From assembly GCA_945904955.1 (NCBI GenBank), contig CAMDPO010000002.1:88322-152321 (forward strand): a DNA stretch of 64,000 nt. Reading direction: 5' to 3'. Positions 25,580 through 33,134 of the stretch are shown piece by piece. A program made the position numbers and the translations under genes. How positions within the stretch are numbered: position 1 is the stretch's first letter; each line of letters starts with the position of its first letter. The notes beneath the pieces were generated by a model, which saw nothing but the letters and a program-made list of their open reading frames with translations, did not search any database and had not been told where the DNA came from. This DNA comes from Rhizobium sp. Q54. Lineage in GTDB: Bacteria > Pseudomonadota > Alphaproteobacteria > UBA2966 > CAIVPW01.

Positions 25580-25607
25580 GAAGCCCCGGCGTTGCCGCCG
25601 GGGCTTC
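25580..25607 (-). terminator. Rho-independent terminator of first cspA gene
   Basis: Twelve-base stem GAAGCCCCGGCG / CGCCGGGGCTTC with loop TTGC, followed on the minus strand by TTGTATTTC. It is 27 bases after the stop of the cold-shock gene. Confidence 0.85.
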
Positions 25608-25634
25608 AGAGCTCCGTTGGAGCAGCGTGGCGAG

Positions 25635-25838
25635 TTAGGCGTTCTGCAGATTGACTGCAGCCGACTTGCCGCGCTCCGTGGCCACATCATAAGTGACCTT
25701 CTGGCCTTCGTTCAGGCCGGCCATGCCGGCGCGCTCAACGGCGGTGATGTGGACGAACACGTCCTTCGAACCGTCGTCGGGCTGAATGAAGCCGAAGCCC
25801 TTTTGGGAGTTGAACCACTTCACGGTGCCTTTAGCCAT
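25635..25838 (-). CDS. Cold shock protein CspA family (copy 1)
   Basis: 67 residues, normal length. RNA/ssDNA-binding motifs RNP1 (KGFGFIQP) and RNP2 (DVFVHI) are intact, giving a five-stranded OB barrel that melts RNA structure. It is about 85% identical by eye to the copy at 26175-26378. It has its own terminator and a long 5' leader that is conserved between the copies, typical of cold-shock mRNAs. Confidence 0.96.
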   Translation of the reverse strand: MAKGTVKWFNSQKGFGFIQPDDGSKDVFVHITAVERAGMAGLNEGQKVTYDVATERGKSAAVNLQNA

Positions 25839-25892
25839 CGTAGTGTCTTTCTCTAAGTGTGCGCTTGTGGCGCAGTCGGTAACGCTCCCGTG

Positions 25893-25980
25893 CGACAATC
25901 GCGCGGTCTCGACAATCGCAATGGGGGAGTCTTGTCGGAGGCCCACCAATCGGGGCGGGCGCGGCGGCCAGATGGCCACA
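25893..25980 (-). promoter_or_regulatory. Conserved 5' leader element of cspA copy 1
   Basis: About 90 bases match the leader of copy 2 (26442-26535): blocks CGACAATCGCGCGGTCTCGA, GGGGAGTCTTGTCGGAGG and GCGGCGGCCAGATGGCCAC (plus-strand text) recur in the same order. The element begins about 55 bases upstream of the start codon. Conservation beyond the coding region suggests a regulatory RNA or shared promoter. Confidence 0.6.
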
Positions 25981-26107
25981 GTGATTGCGGGCTCAGAAGA
26001 CCCGCCACGACCCCATATGTCAAAACAAATTCCAGGACACCCCAAAAGGGCAACGGCGCCGCCAAAAACAAGAGGCCAGGCGCAATGCGGAAATACCTGA
26101 AAAAACA

Positions 26108-26137
26108 AGAAGCCCCGGAGTTTCCTCCGGGGCTTCT
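26108..26137 (-). terminator. Rho-independent terminator of second cspA gene
   Basis: Thirteen-base perfect stem AGAAGCCCCGGAG / CTCCGGGGCTTCT with loop TTTC, followed on the minus strand by TGTTTTTTC. It lies 38 bases after the copy 2 stop and separates the two cspA transcripts. Confidence 0.9.
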
Positions 26138-26174
26138 AAGGCTCCTTTAGGAGCGGTTCTTATGGAGCCGTCGG

Positions 26175-26378
26175 TTAGGCGGCCGAGAGGTTGATCGCGG
26201 CAGCCTTGCCGCGCTCGGTGCCAACCTCATAGTTGACCTTCTGACCTTCGGTCAGACCCGGCAGGCCGGCGCGCTCGACTGCGGTGATGTGGACGAACAC
26301 GTCCTTGCTACCGTCGGCCGGCTGGATGAAGCCGAAGCCCTTCTGGGAGTTGAACCACTTCACAGTGCCTGTAGCCAT
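26175..26378 (-). CDS. Cold shock protein CspA family (copy 2)
   Basis: 67 residues, with KGFGFIQP (RNP1) and DVFVHI (RNP2). It begins [12 protein letters not shown] and differs from copy 1 mainly in the second half ([29 protein letters not shown]). It shares a conserved 5' leader with copy 1 and has its own strong terminator. The duplication therefore included the regulatory leader. Divergent from the K+/H+ antiporter gene. Confidence 0.96.
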   Translation of the reverse strand: MATGTVKWFNSQKGFGFIQPADGSKDVFVHITAVERAGLPGLTEGQKVNYEVGTERGKAAAINLSAA

Positions 26379-26441
26379 TGTCGTTCTAGCTTTCTCAAAG
26401 TGCGCCCGCAGGGGGCGCGGTCTCAAAACATACGCAGCCGG

Positions 26442-26535
26442 CGACGATCGCACGGTCTCGACAATCTCGATTGTGGGAGTCTCGTCGGAGGCCCCGGCCC
26501 TAAGACCTGGGGGGCGCGGCGGCCAGAGGCCACGG
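26442..26535 (-). promoter_or_regulatory. Conserved 5' leader element of cspA copy 2
   Basis: Counterpart of 25893-25980 with blocks CGACGATCGCACGGTCTCGA, TGGGAGTCTCGTCGGAGG and GCGGCGGCCAGAGGCCAC in the same order and spacing. GGCC-rich pieces could pair into a stable stem that changes with temperature. Confidence 0.6.
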
Positions 26536-26654
26536 ATCGGTTGCACCTCCCAGATGGGGTCGGGCTGGTTGGGAGTCAATGTAGGGGTCGTCACAACGGG
26601 TGCGGGCGTGATGGCTTGTCCACAAGCGTCCACACACTGCGCTAGTGTTCGCGT

Positions 26655-28490
26655 GTGGAATTCGCCCATGACCTGATCCTCCTGGGCGCCGGCATGATCG
26701 TTCTATCGATCCTGGCCGGGCTCGTGTCGACGCGCTTCGGCGCCCCCTTGCTGCTCGTGTTCTTGGGCTTGGGCATGCTGGCCGGCGAAGACGGGCCGGG
26801 CGGCATCGCCTTCGACGATTTCGGCGCGTCCTACCTGGTCGGCAGCATCGCGCTGGCCATCATCCTGTTCGACGGCGGCTTGCGCACCAGCCGCTCCGAC
26901 ATGCGCCTGGCGCTGACGCCGGCCGCGGCACTCGCCACCGTCGGCGTGGTGGTGACGGCCGGGGTCACCGGCCTCGCCGCGATGTGGCTCCTCGATGTCG
27001 GCTGGCTCGAAGGGTTCCTGGTCGGCTCGCTGGTGGCGAGCACCGACGCGGCAGCGGTGTTCTTCCTGTTGCACCAGCGCGGATTGCGCCTGCGCGACCG
27101 CGTGCGCGCCACGCTCGAGGTCGAAGCCGGCCTCAACGACCCGATGGCGATCTTCCTCACCATCACCTGCGTCGAGTTGCTGACCATGCAGACCGGGGTG
27201 CCGTGGACCACGGATGTCCAAGTCCTGGTCGGGCGCTTCGCGCTGGAGACGGCGGGCGGCATTCTGGTCGGCCTCGGTGGCGGCATCGCCCTGCTCGCCC
27301 TCATTAATCGCATCGCCATCGCCCAGGGCCTCTATCCCGTGCTGGCGGTGGCGGGCGCGCTCACGCTGTTCGCGGGCGCCCAGCAAGTCGGCGCGAGCGG
27401 GTTCCTGGCGGTGTACTTGGCCGGCTACGTCATCGGCAGCCGGCGCCACCGTGCCACCCAGATCATCCACCGCTTCCATGACGGGCTCGCGTGGCTGGCG
27501 CAGATCGCCATGTTCCTGATCCTTGGGCTGCTGGTCGATCCGAGCGCGCTCGTGCCGACCCTCGCCGCGTCGTTGGGCGTCGCCGCGGTGCTCATCTTTG
27601 TCGCGCGCCCGCTGGCGGTGATGGCGTGCCTGGCGCCGCTGCGCTTTGGCGCGCAGCGCTTCGAGCCGCGCGAGATAGGATTCATCTCGTGGGTCGGACT
27701 ACGCGGCGCGGTGCCGATCTACCTTGGCACGATTCCCGTGCTGACCGGCGTCGTCGGCGCCGAGGTGTACTTCACCGTCGTGTTCGCGGTCGTCATCGCC
27801 TCCCTCGCCGTGCAGGGCTGGACCATCGCCTTCGCCGGGCGCCGGCTGGGCGTCGTGCTGCCGCCGCGCCCGGATGCGCCGGCGCGCGTCGACATCGACC
27901 TGCCGGGCGCGGGTGGACAGGACATGGCGGCATACACCGTGCAGCCGACCAGCCTGGTGCTGCGACGTCCGCTGGCGCGCCTGCCGCTGCCGCAAGGCGT
28001 CGGTATCGTGTCGGTGGTGCGCGACGGCACCATACGCGCGGTGGCGAGCCTCGAGCGTCTGTCGCCCGGCGACTACGTGTTGCTGGTGGCGGCGCCGGAA
28101 CAACTGCCGGCGCTCGACTTCCTGTTCGGCGGCAAGCCCGATACCGCCGACTCGCGCGTCGATTCGCTGCTGCTCGGCGAGTTCGTGTTCCCGGCCGATG
28201 CGAACCTCGGCGCCATCGCCGACAGCTACGGCTTCCGCGTGCCGGCCATCGATCGCGACGGCGCCGTCGGCGCGTTCCTGGCCACGTACATTCCGGGCAA
28301 GGTGCGGCGCGGCAAGCGCCTGCGCATCGGCAAGGTCGAGCTGATCGTGCGCGAGGTCAGCGGCGGTGTCATCGCCCAGGTCGGCCTGGAGGTCGAGCCG
28401 GACGAGACGTCGCGCCATCGCCTCGATCCGCTGCGCATCTGGGCCAAGGCGGGGATCCGCACGGTCGGGGCGGCGTGGGCGTCCGCGTAG
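26655..28490 (+). CDS. Potassium/proton antiporter, NhaP2/CvrA type
   Basis: 611 residues from a GTG start. About twelve membrane spans fill residues 1-395, with the CPA1 signature [13 protein letters not shown] and the acidic FDGGLRTS block. The cytosolic tail has a TrkA-C regulatory domain (about 425-495, [29 protein letters not shown]) and a CorC/HlyC-type domain at the end (about 515-600). This domain order is that of NhaP2, which exports K+ and controls cell pH and volume. It stands alone, divergent from the cspA gene. Confidence 0.93.
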   Translation: MEFAHDLILLGAGMIVLSILAGLVSTRFGAPLLLVFLGLGMLAGEDGPGGIAFDDFGASYLVGSIALAIILFDGGLRTSRSDMRLALTPAAALATVGVVVTAGVTGLAAMWLLDVGWLEGFLVGSLVASTDAAAVFFLLHQRGLRLRDRVRATLEVEAGLNDPMAIFLTITCVELLTMQTGVPWTTDVQVLVGRFALETAGGILVGLGGGIALLALINRIAIAQGLYPVLAVAGALTLFAGAQQVGASGFLAVYLAGYVIGSRRHRATQIIHRFHDGLAWLAQIAMFLILGLLVDPSALVPTLAASLGVAAVLIFVARPLAVMACLAPLRFGAQRFEPREIGFISWVGLRGAVPIYLGTIPVLTGVVGAEVYFTVVFAVVIASLAVQGWTIAFAGRRLGVVLPPRPDAPARVDIDLPGAGGQDMAAYTVQPTSLVLRRPLARLPLPQGVGIVSVVRDGTIRAVASLERLSPGDYVLLVAAPEQLPALDFLFGGKPDTADSRVDSLLLGEFVFPADANLGAIADSYGFRVPAIDRDGAVGAFLATYIPGKVRRGKRLRIGKVELIVREVSGGVIAQVGLEVEPDETSRHRLDPLRIWAKAGIRTVGAAWASA

Positions 28491-28848
28491 CGGCGCGGCG
28501 CTGCGGCGGCCGCCAAGACCTTCACCCGCAGCCGATAGCGCGCCTCTGGGAGTGCAGCAATGCGTGGGCTGGGCCGTGTCGTGGCCGCGCTTTGCTCGCC
28601 GATTGCGGTATTGGGGCGGCGCGAGGCCCAGGATTTCTGCGGCCCTCGACCAGGCCGAAAGGGCCGGTGCAGAGCCACGTTTTGCAGGGGCTGGTTGGCG
28701 GCGCGGCGGTTGCGACCTTGGCGTTTTCCATGCGACAACTCTGCTTGGCGAGGTATGGCCAGCCAAGACCGATGTCCCCGCCGGCCGGCGCTGCTTTGTT
28801 CTGCAGTGCCGCGGTCACGGTGTGGGGGGAAAATTTGAGCAGGAGACT
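28491..28848. other. Intergenic region upstream of the double cold-shock-domain gene
   Basis: About 360 bases with no supported gene. A 92-codon frame (28560-28838) exists but has no family features and a composition typical of chance frames. The stretch is likely promoter and a long 5' leader, as is usual for cold-shock genes. Confidence 0.5.
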
Positions 28849-29556
28849 ATGAGCAGGGACTACGACCATCGCGGCCCCCGGCGCCGCGGTTTCGACGACG
28901 ATGATTTCACTCCGCGTGACAAGGGCGGCGCCAACCGACGCGGCCCACCTTCCGGACCTCCGATGGGCCTGGGCGGTGGCAGCAGCAGTAGCAGCAGCGG
29001 CGGCGGCAGCAGCATGGGCGGCGGATCCTTCCAGCGCGAAGGTCCTCCCGGCGGCCCACCCACCGACGCGGTGGTGAAGTGGTTCAATCCCGAAAAGGGC
29101 TTTGGATTCGTTGAGCTCGGCAACGGCTCGGGCGACGCGTTCTTGCACATCGGTGTCCTGCACAATTCCGGGCGCGACAGCGTCTCGCCCGGCGCCAAGA
29201 TGAAGGTCACGGTCGGCACCGGGCAAAAAGGCCCGCAGGTGGTGAGCGTGATCGAGGTCGACGAGAGCACCGCGACCCAAGCGGCGCGTCCGGCAGGCCC
29301 GCGTGGCCCGCGTCCGGCGCGCGCCCAGATCGACCTGTCGACCGCCACCGAGGTGGCCGGCACGGTCAAGTGGTTCAGCCCCGACAAGGGTTATGGCTTC
29401 GTCGCCACCGGCGACGGCGCCAAGGACGTGTTCGTACACGTCTCGATCCTCGAGAAGGCCGGACTGACGGGCGTGAACGAATCGCAGAAGGTTTCCATGC
29501 GCGTCGTCGAGACGCCCAAGGGCCGCGAAGCGGTGAGCATCAGCCTGGCCGAGTAA
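28849..29556 (+). CDS. Protein with two cold shock domains
   Basis: 235 residues from ATG 28849, preceded by AGGAG. Residues 1-70 are an Arg/Asp-rich then Gly/Ser/Pro low-complexity tail. The first cold shock domain (about 73-140) has KGFGFVEL as RNP1 and a degenerate RNP2 (DAFLHIG); the second (about 168-235) has KGYGFVAT and DVFVHVS. A Pro/Ala/Arg linker joins them. Double-CSD proteins of this plan occur in Alphaproteobacteria and act as RNA-binding proteins, some growth-phase controlled. A terminator follows at 29582. Confidence 0.92.
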   Translation: MSRDYDHRGPRRRGFDDDDFTPRDKGGANRRGPPSGPPMGLGGGSSSSSSGGGSSMGGGSFQREGPPGGPPTDAVVKWFNPEKGFGFVELGNGSGDAFLHIGVLHNSGRDSVSPGAKMKVTVGTGQKGPQVVSVIEVDESTATQAARPAGPRGPRPARAQIDLSTATEVAGTVKWFSPDKGYGFVATGDGAKDVFVHVSILEKAGLTGVNESQKVSMRVVETPKGREAVSISLAE

Positions 29557-29581
29557 CTCCGGCACAGCGCGAGACGGCATC

Positions 29582-29609
29582 AGGCCGGAGCGGGACACCG
29601 CTCCGGCCT
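29582..29609 (+). terminator. Terminator after the double cold-shock-domain gene
   Basis: Eleven-base perfect stem AGGCCGGAGCG / CGCTCCGGCCT with loop GGACAC, followed by TCGTCGTTCTC. The tail is only weakly T-rich but position (25 bases after the stop) supports the call. Confidence 0.75.
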
Positions 29610-29805
29610 TCGTCGTTCTCAGACACGCACGCCTCACACACGCATGTGCGCTTGTCACACGACACGGCCGTCGCGCAGCGCGCTTGGGGCTAGGCGCTCG
29701 CCGCGCCGGTAGGAATGCGCTAGTGTGCCCCGAACGCTGGGTCGAGGGGTCCGCCCCAGCGCACTGGGGCACGCGTGGCTCGCCACGGCGGGGATTCTAC
29801 ATACA

Positions 29806-30354
29806 ATGTTCGGCCTATTTGGCTCGAAGAAGCAGGAAAAGGACCTTCGCGACAACCTTTCCCTGCACAAGTTCGAAATGGAATTTCCGAAGGTCATCGA
29901 GACCTTCAAGATCGCGCCGAACCGCCGTGCCAGTAAGACGGAGCGGTACGCGGAGATCGAAGGGGTCGCCCGCTACATCCTGGAGCGCGTCGTCAAAGAG
30001 GCGGAGCGCGCGGGCAAGATGAAGGCGCAGGACGACCTCGCCGCGGCTGCCGCGTTCTCGGCCTTGCTGTGCGACTACCTCGGCCGCTGCGGCGGCCTCG
30101 AGGACTCGGACGTGCGCGAGCTGCAGGGCTTCGTGCCGGGCTTCGTGTTTCCGCGCGTCGCGGCACAACTGATGAAGTCGACCGGCGACTTCCGCACCAT
30201 CGTCTCGAAGGGCCTGTTCAAGTACGACTCGCTCAACAAGAAGCGTGGCGCAGCGGTGCTCGGCCGCCTGGAAGACAACGTCTCGCAGTTCATTTGCCAG
30301 CGCGACCCGCAATATCTCGTCGCCATCGGCGAGGGCATGGTCGAACTGAAGTAG
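29806..30354 (+). CDS. Hypothetical cytosolic protein
   Basis: 182 residues from ATG 29806 (MFGLFGSKKQEKDL). Mostly helical, charged N-terminus, no signal peptide or membrane segment. Notable blocks are ETFKIAPNRRASKTERYAEI, ALLCDYLGRCGGLEDSDVRE and DNVSQFICQRDPQYLVAIGEG. I do not recognise the family. It stands alone, with a repeat element and the cyclase gene downstream on the other strand. Confidence 0.7.
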   Translation: MFGLFGSKKQEKDLRDNLSLHKFEMEFPKVIETFKIAPNRRASKTERYAEIEGVARYILERVVKEAERAGKMKAQDDLAAAAAFSALLCDYLGRCGGLEDSDVRELQGFVPGFVFPRVAAQLMKSTGDFRTIVSKGLFKYDSLNKKRGAAVLGRLEDNVSQFICQRDPQYLVAIGEGMVELK

Positions 30355-30400
30355 CGTCGCGCCGTCGGCGCGACGTCGAGTTGAGGTCGGCCTCCCACGC

Positions 30401-30499
30401 TGTCATCGCGAGCCGAAGGCGAAGCGATCCACGCTTCGTCCTTTGGTCGCCAGACAAAACAAACAAGACCTGGATTGCTTCGCTTCGCCCGCAATGACC
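30401..30499. repeat. Imperfect inverted repeat of the GTCAT(T/C)GCGAG...GCAATGAC type
   Basis: Arms GTCATCGCGAGCCGAAGGCG-AAGCGATCCA (30402-30431) and TGGATTGCTTCGCTTCGCCC-GCAATGAC (30471-30498) are inverted copies with a few differences, flanking a 39-base centre. This is the layout of a widespread dispersed palindromic repeat (GTCATTGCGAGCGAAGCGAAGCAATCCA type) of proteobacterial genomes. Located between convergent genes. Confidence 0.75.
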
Positions 30500-30516
30500 G
30501 GACGAGCGAAGGTGCG

Positions 30517-32061
30517 TCAGCGCGGCTTGCGTCCCAACAAGTAGAACGTCTCGACCTCGCCGCGACCGCGGATGTTGAGGATGCCGCGCGACTGCAGCTC
30601 ATAGCGCTCACGCAGGAACGGCGTTGCCTCCAGGGCGACGTGGATCTTGCCGGGCTCACAGTAGGATTCGTGCCGGGCGGCCATGTTGACGGTGTGGCCC
30701 CACACGTCGAACGCAAACTTGTGGGTGCCGATGACGCCGGCCATTACGGGTCCGCTGGAGATGCCGATGCGCATCTGCAGGGGTTCGGTGAGCTCCGGGT
30801 TGATCTGGGCCAGCGTCGATTGCATGCCGAGGGCGAGCTCGGCGATCTGCTCGGCGTGATCGAGGCTCGGCGTCGGCAAACCCGCCACCGCCATGTAGGC
30901 GTCGCCGATCATCTTGATCTTCTCGACGTTGAGGCGAAGCACGAGGTTGTCGAACGCCGAGAACACCCGGTTCAAGGTCTCGACTACCTGGCGCGGCGAC
31001 AGGCGCGCGGCGAAGCGCGTGAAGCCAACAAAGTCGGTGAACAGAACGGTGACGTTGTCGAAGGCGTCGGCGATAATGTCCTCACCCGCCGACAGGCGCA
31101 CCACCATCTGGCGCGGCAGGATGTTGAGGAGAAGGGCGTCGGACTTGCCCTTCTCTTCTTCCAGACGGGCGCGGTGCTCGCGCTCGGTATCGCGCAGGCG
31201 CTTGCGGGCGAGCGTCGCCGCCAAGCGGGCGCGCAGGAGCACAGGCTTGATCGGCTTGACCAGGTAGTCGATGGCGCCCGCCTCGATGCAGCGCACGATG
31301 CGATCGTCTTGGCCGGCGCTGGAGACGATGATGACCCCGGTCTCGCGCAGGTCTGGATCGGCAACGACACGCGTCAGCACGTCGTAGCCGCCGAGCCCAG
31401 GCATGTTGAGGTCGAGCAGCGCGACGTCGAACTCGTCCTTGCGCATGAGAGCGAGCGCGTCCTCGCCGCTCGCCGCGGCGACCACTTCATGGCCGTCCCG
31501 GCGCAGCTGCTGGGTGAGCAGTGTGCGCATGGAGTCGTCGTCGTCGACCACGAGCACGCGGCCGGGCTGGGTGTCGGGCCGATCGAGCACGATCGGCGCC
31601 GCGGTTACGCCCACCGCATCGAGGATGCGATCGATGACGACGAGGGTTTCGTCGGCGGTGGCGAGCAGGGTCTGGACGTCCGCGCCGAGGTAGCCGAAGC
31701 CAGCCCCCTCGGCGTCTTCCGCCAGGATTTCGACGAAGCCGCGGACCGCGGCGATCGGGTTGCGCAGGTCGTGGCGCAGGCGGCGCTGGGCGGCCGGGGT
31801 GGCGAGGGCAACCTCGGCGCGTGGCTCGAGCGAGGCGGACACCAGGCGTTCGAGGGAGCGCGAGGCAGTGATGGTGCGGTCGGCCACGGCCAGCAGCTGG
31901 GTGGCGGCCTTGGCGTCGGAAAATTGCTGGCGCAAGGCCGTCGACTGGCTGACGCACAGTTGGGCGATCGGCAGCAACTGGGAGCGGATGCGCGTCACGA
32001 CCTCCCCGACAGCGGCATCGCTGGTTACCAGAGGCGTGATGGTGGCAGATGGCATTGGCAA
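30517..32061 (-). CDS. DHp-receiver-class III adenylate cyclase hybrid protein
   Basis: 514 residues. Order: N-terminal helical region, a DHp-like helix with His97 in RRLRHDLRNPIAAVRG (about 85-155) but no kinase ATPase domain, a receiver domain (about 168-285) with VVDDDDSM, phospho-acceptor in LLDLNMPGL and Lys in YLVKPIKP, a coiled linker (RLRDTEREHRARLEEEKGKSD), then a class III cyclase (about 325-514). The cyclase has both metal Asp (LFTDFVGF, IGDAYM), substrate-selecting Lys and Asp (KMIGD, FDVWG) and the Asn/Arg pair in GHTVNMAARHES, so it should make cAMP. Phosphorylation state probably sets cyclase activity. Confidence 0.92.
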   Translation of the reverse strand: MPMPSATITPLVTSDAAVGEVVTRIRSQLLPIAQLCVSQSTALRQQFSDAKAATQLLAVADRTITASRSLERLVSASLEPRAEVALATPAAQRRLRHDLRNPIAAVRGFVEILAEDAEGAGFGYLGADVQTLLATADETLVVIDRILDAVGVTAAPIVLDRPDTQPGRVLVVDDDDSMRTLLTQQLRRDGHEVVAAASGEDALALMRKDEFDVALLDLNMPGLGGYDVLTRVVADPDLRETGVIIVSSAGQDDRIVRCIEAGAIDYLVKPIKPVLLRARLAATLARKRLRDTEREHRARLEEEKGKSDALLLNILPRQMVVRLSAGEDIIADAFDNVTVLFTDFVGFTRFAARLSPRQVVETLNRVFSAFDNLVLRLNVEKIKMIGDAYMAVAGLPTPSLDHAEQIAELALGMQSTLAQINPELTEPLQMRIGISSGPVMAGVIGTHKFAFDVWGHTVNMAARHESYCEPGKIHVALEATPFLRERYELQSRGILNIRGRGEVETFYLLGRKPR

Positions 32062-32302
32062 TACCGTGCCAAGGACGGCCGCGCGCGTCCACTATCCTGT
32101 GAGCCTGGCCACACGTTTCACGACGTCGTCCATCGGCGCGAGGCCGGGTTTGTTCGCCCGTCACACGCAAACGCCACTCCCCCGGGGGAGATAGGCACCC
32201 ACCGCGAAAGCGCGACCGTTGGGCTTCGGCCGCCGGCGTAGGTTGCGCGGTGAGGCGAGCTTTTGACCCTGCCGGGCAGTGGCGGCGCGTCGGGAGGACA
32301 TT

Positions 32303-32701
32303 ATGGAAAAGTCGGAGACCTACGAGCGGGCGCCGCACGCACCGCCGTGCCGGGTGCTGCTCGTCGAAGACGACGCGTTGATCAGCATGTCCACCCTGGA
32401 CGTGCTCGAGGGCCTCGGCCACCAGGTGCTGGAGGCGCCCTCCCCGCGCAAGGCGTTGGAAATCCTGCACGCCGGCACCCCGATCGACGTCGTGCTGACC
32501 GACCAATCCATGCCGGGCATGACCGGCACCCAGCTCGCCGCCGAGATTCGCGCCAAGTGGCCGGAGCTGCCCATCATCGTCGCCACCGGCTACGTGGAAC
32601 TGCCGAAGGACAAAGCGCCCCGGCTGCTGCATCTGATGAAGCCGTACGTCGGCGAAGATCTGGACGCCGCCATCTCTTCCGCGGTCGCCGGGCGGGTCTA
32701 G
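32303..32701 (+). CDS. Single-domain response regulator
   Basis: 132 residues from ATG 32303 with GGGAGG six bases upstream. Receiver motifs: VLLVEDDALIS, phospho-acceptor Asp in VVLTDQSMPGMTG, Thr in IVATGY and the late Lys in LMKPYV. No output domain. Divergent from the cyclase hybrid at about 240 bases, so it may belong to the same signalling pathway. The gap holds a 14-base palindrome CTCCCCCGGGGGAG at 32177-32190. Confidence 0.9.
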   Translation: MEKSETYERAPHAPPCRVLLVEDDALISMSTLDVLEGLGHQVLEAPSPRKALEILHAGTPIDVVLTDQSMPGMTGTQLAAEIRAKWPELPIIVATGYVELPKDKAPRLLHLMKPYVGEDLDAAISSAVAGRV

Positions 32702-32743
32702 CCAAGCTCCTCCGCACGGCGCCGCCTTGACAGAGGTGCGCCG

Positions 32744-33049
32744 TTGGCCGAATGGACGGCCATGGAGGAGTTCTCGTCGAACCCGTTCATCGTGCTGTCC
32801 TACGTGAGCGGCCCCGCGCTGCTCACGAACGCGACCGCGCTCCTCCTGCTCAGCACGACCAACCGCTTCGGCCGCGCCATCGATCGGTCGCGGGTGCTTG
32901 CGGCGCGGTTGGCCGACGCAGGCGCACGTACCACCCTGCCGACGCTCGAGGCGCAGTGGGCTAACGTGCAGGGCCGGGTGCGGCTGATGGCGCGTGCCCT
33001 GTTCGGGCTCTATTTGGCCGCGGCCACCTTCGCGCCGTCTTACGTGTAG
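32744..33049 (+). CDS. DUF2721-like small membrane protein, probably 3'-truncated
   Basis: 101 residues from TTG 32744 (GAGG seven bases upstream; ATG 32762 possible). The first segment VLSYVSGPALLTNATALLLL followed by STTNRFGRAIDRSRVLAARL is the DUF2721 signature. A second membrane segment begins (ALFGLYLAAATFA) but the protein ends four residues later, while relatives continue with a complete second span and tail of some 30-50 residues. The loss may be a frameshift or deletion near 33030. Function of the family is unknown. Confidence 0.65.
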   Translation: MAEWTAMEEFSSNPFIVLSYVSGPALLTNATALLLLSTTNRFGRAIDRSRVLAARLADAGARTTLPTLEAQWANVQGRVRLMARALFGLYLAAATFAPSYV

Positions 33050-33088
33050 TGCCTGTGTGAGCTTTCCTTCTTCTCCTCCCCTCAGAAC

Positions 33089-33118
33089 AAGGGCCCAGGC
33101 CGCCACGCCGGGGCCTTT
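33089..33118 (-). terminator. Probable terminator of the SbmA-like ABC gene
   Basis: AAGGGCCC (33089-33096) pairs with GGGGCCTTT (33110-33118) with a GC-rich loop; on the minus strand TTGTTCTGA follows. Stem is imperfect. Confidence 0.5.
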
Positions 33119-33134
33119 GTCGGTGGTGAGGCCC

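Noticed and set aside
25635..25838. Start codon of the first cold-shock gene further upstream
   Set aside because: A longer open frame exists to 26108, but the family starts exactly at the ATG at 25838 and the extra part is the conserved leader.
28560..28838. 92-codon frame before the double cold-shock gene
   Set aside because: No family, no ribosome site, skewed Arg/Cys composition; more likely a leader region.
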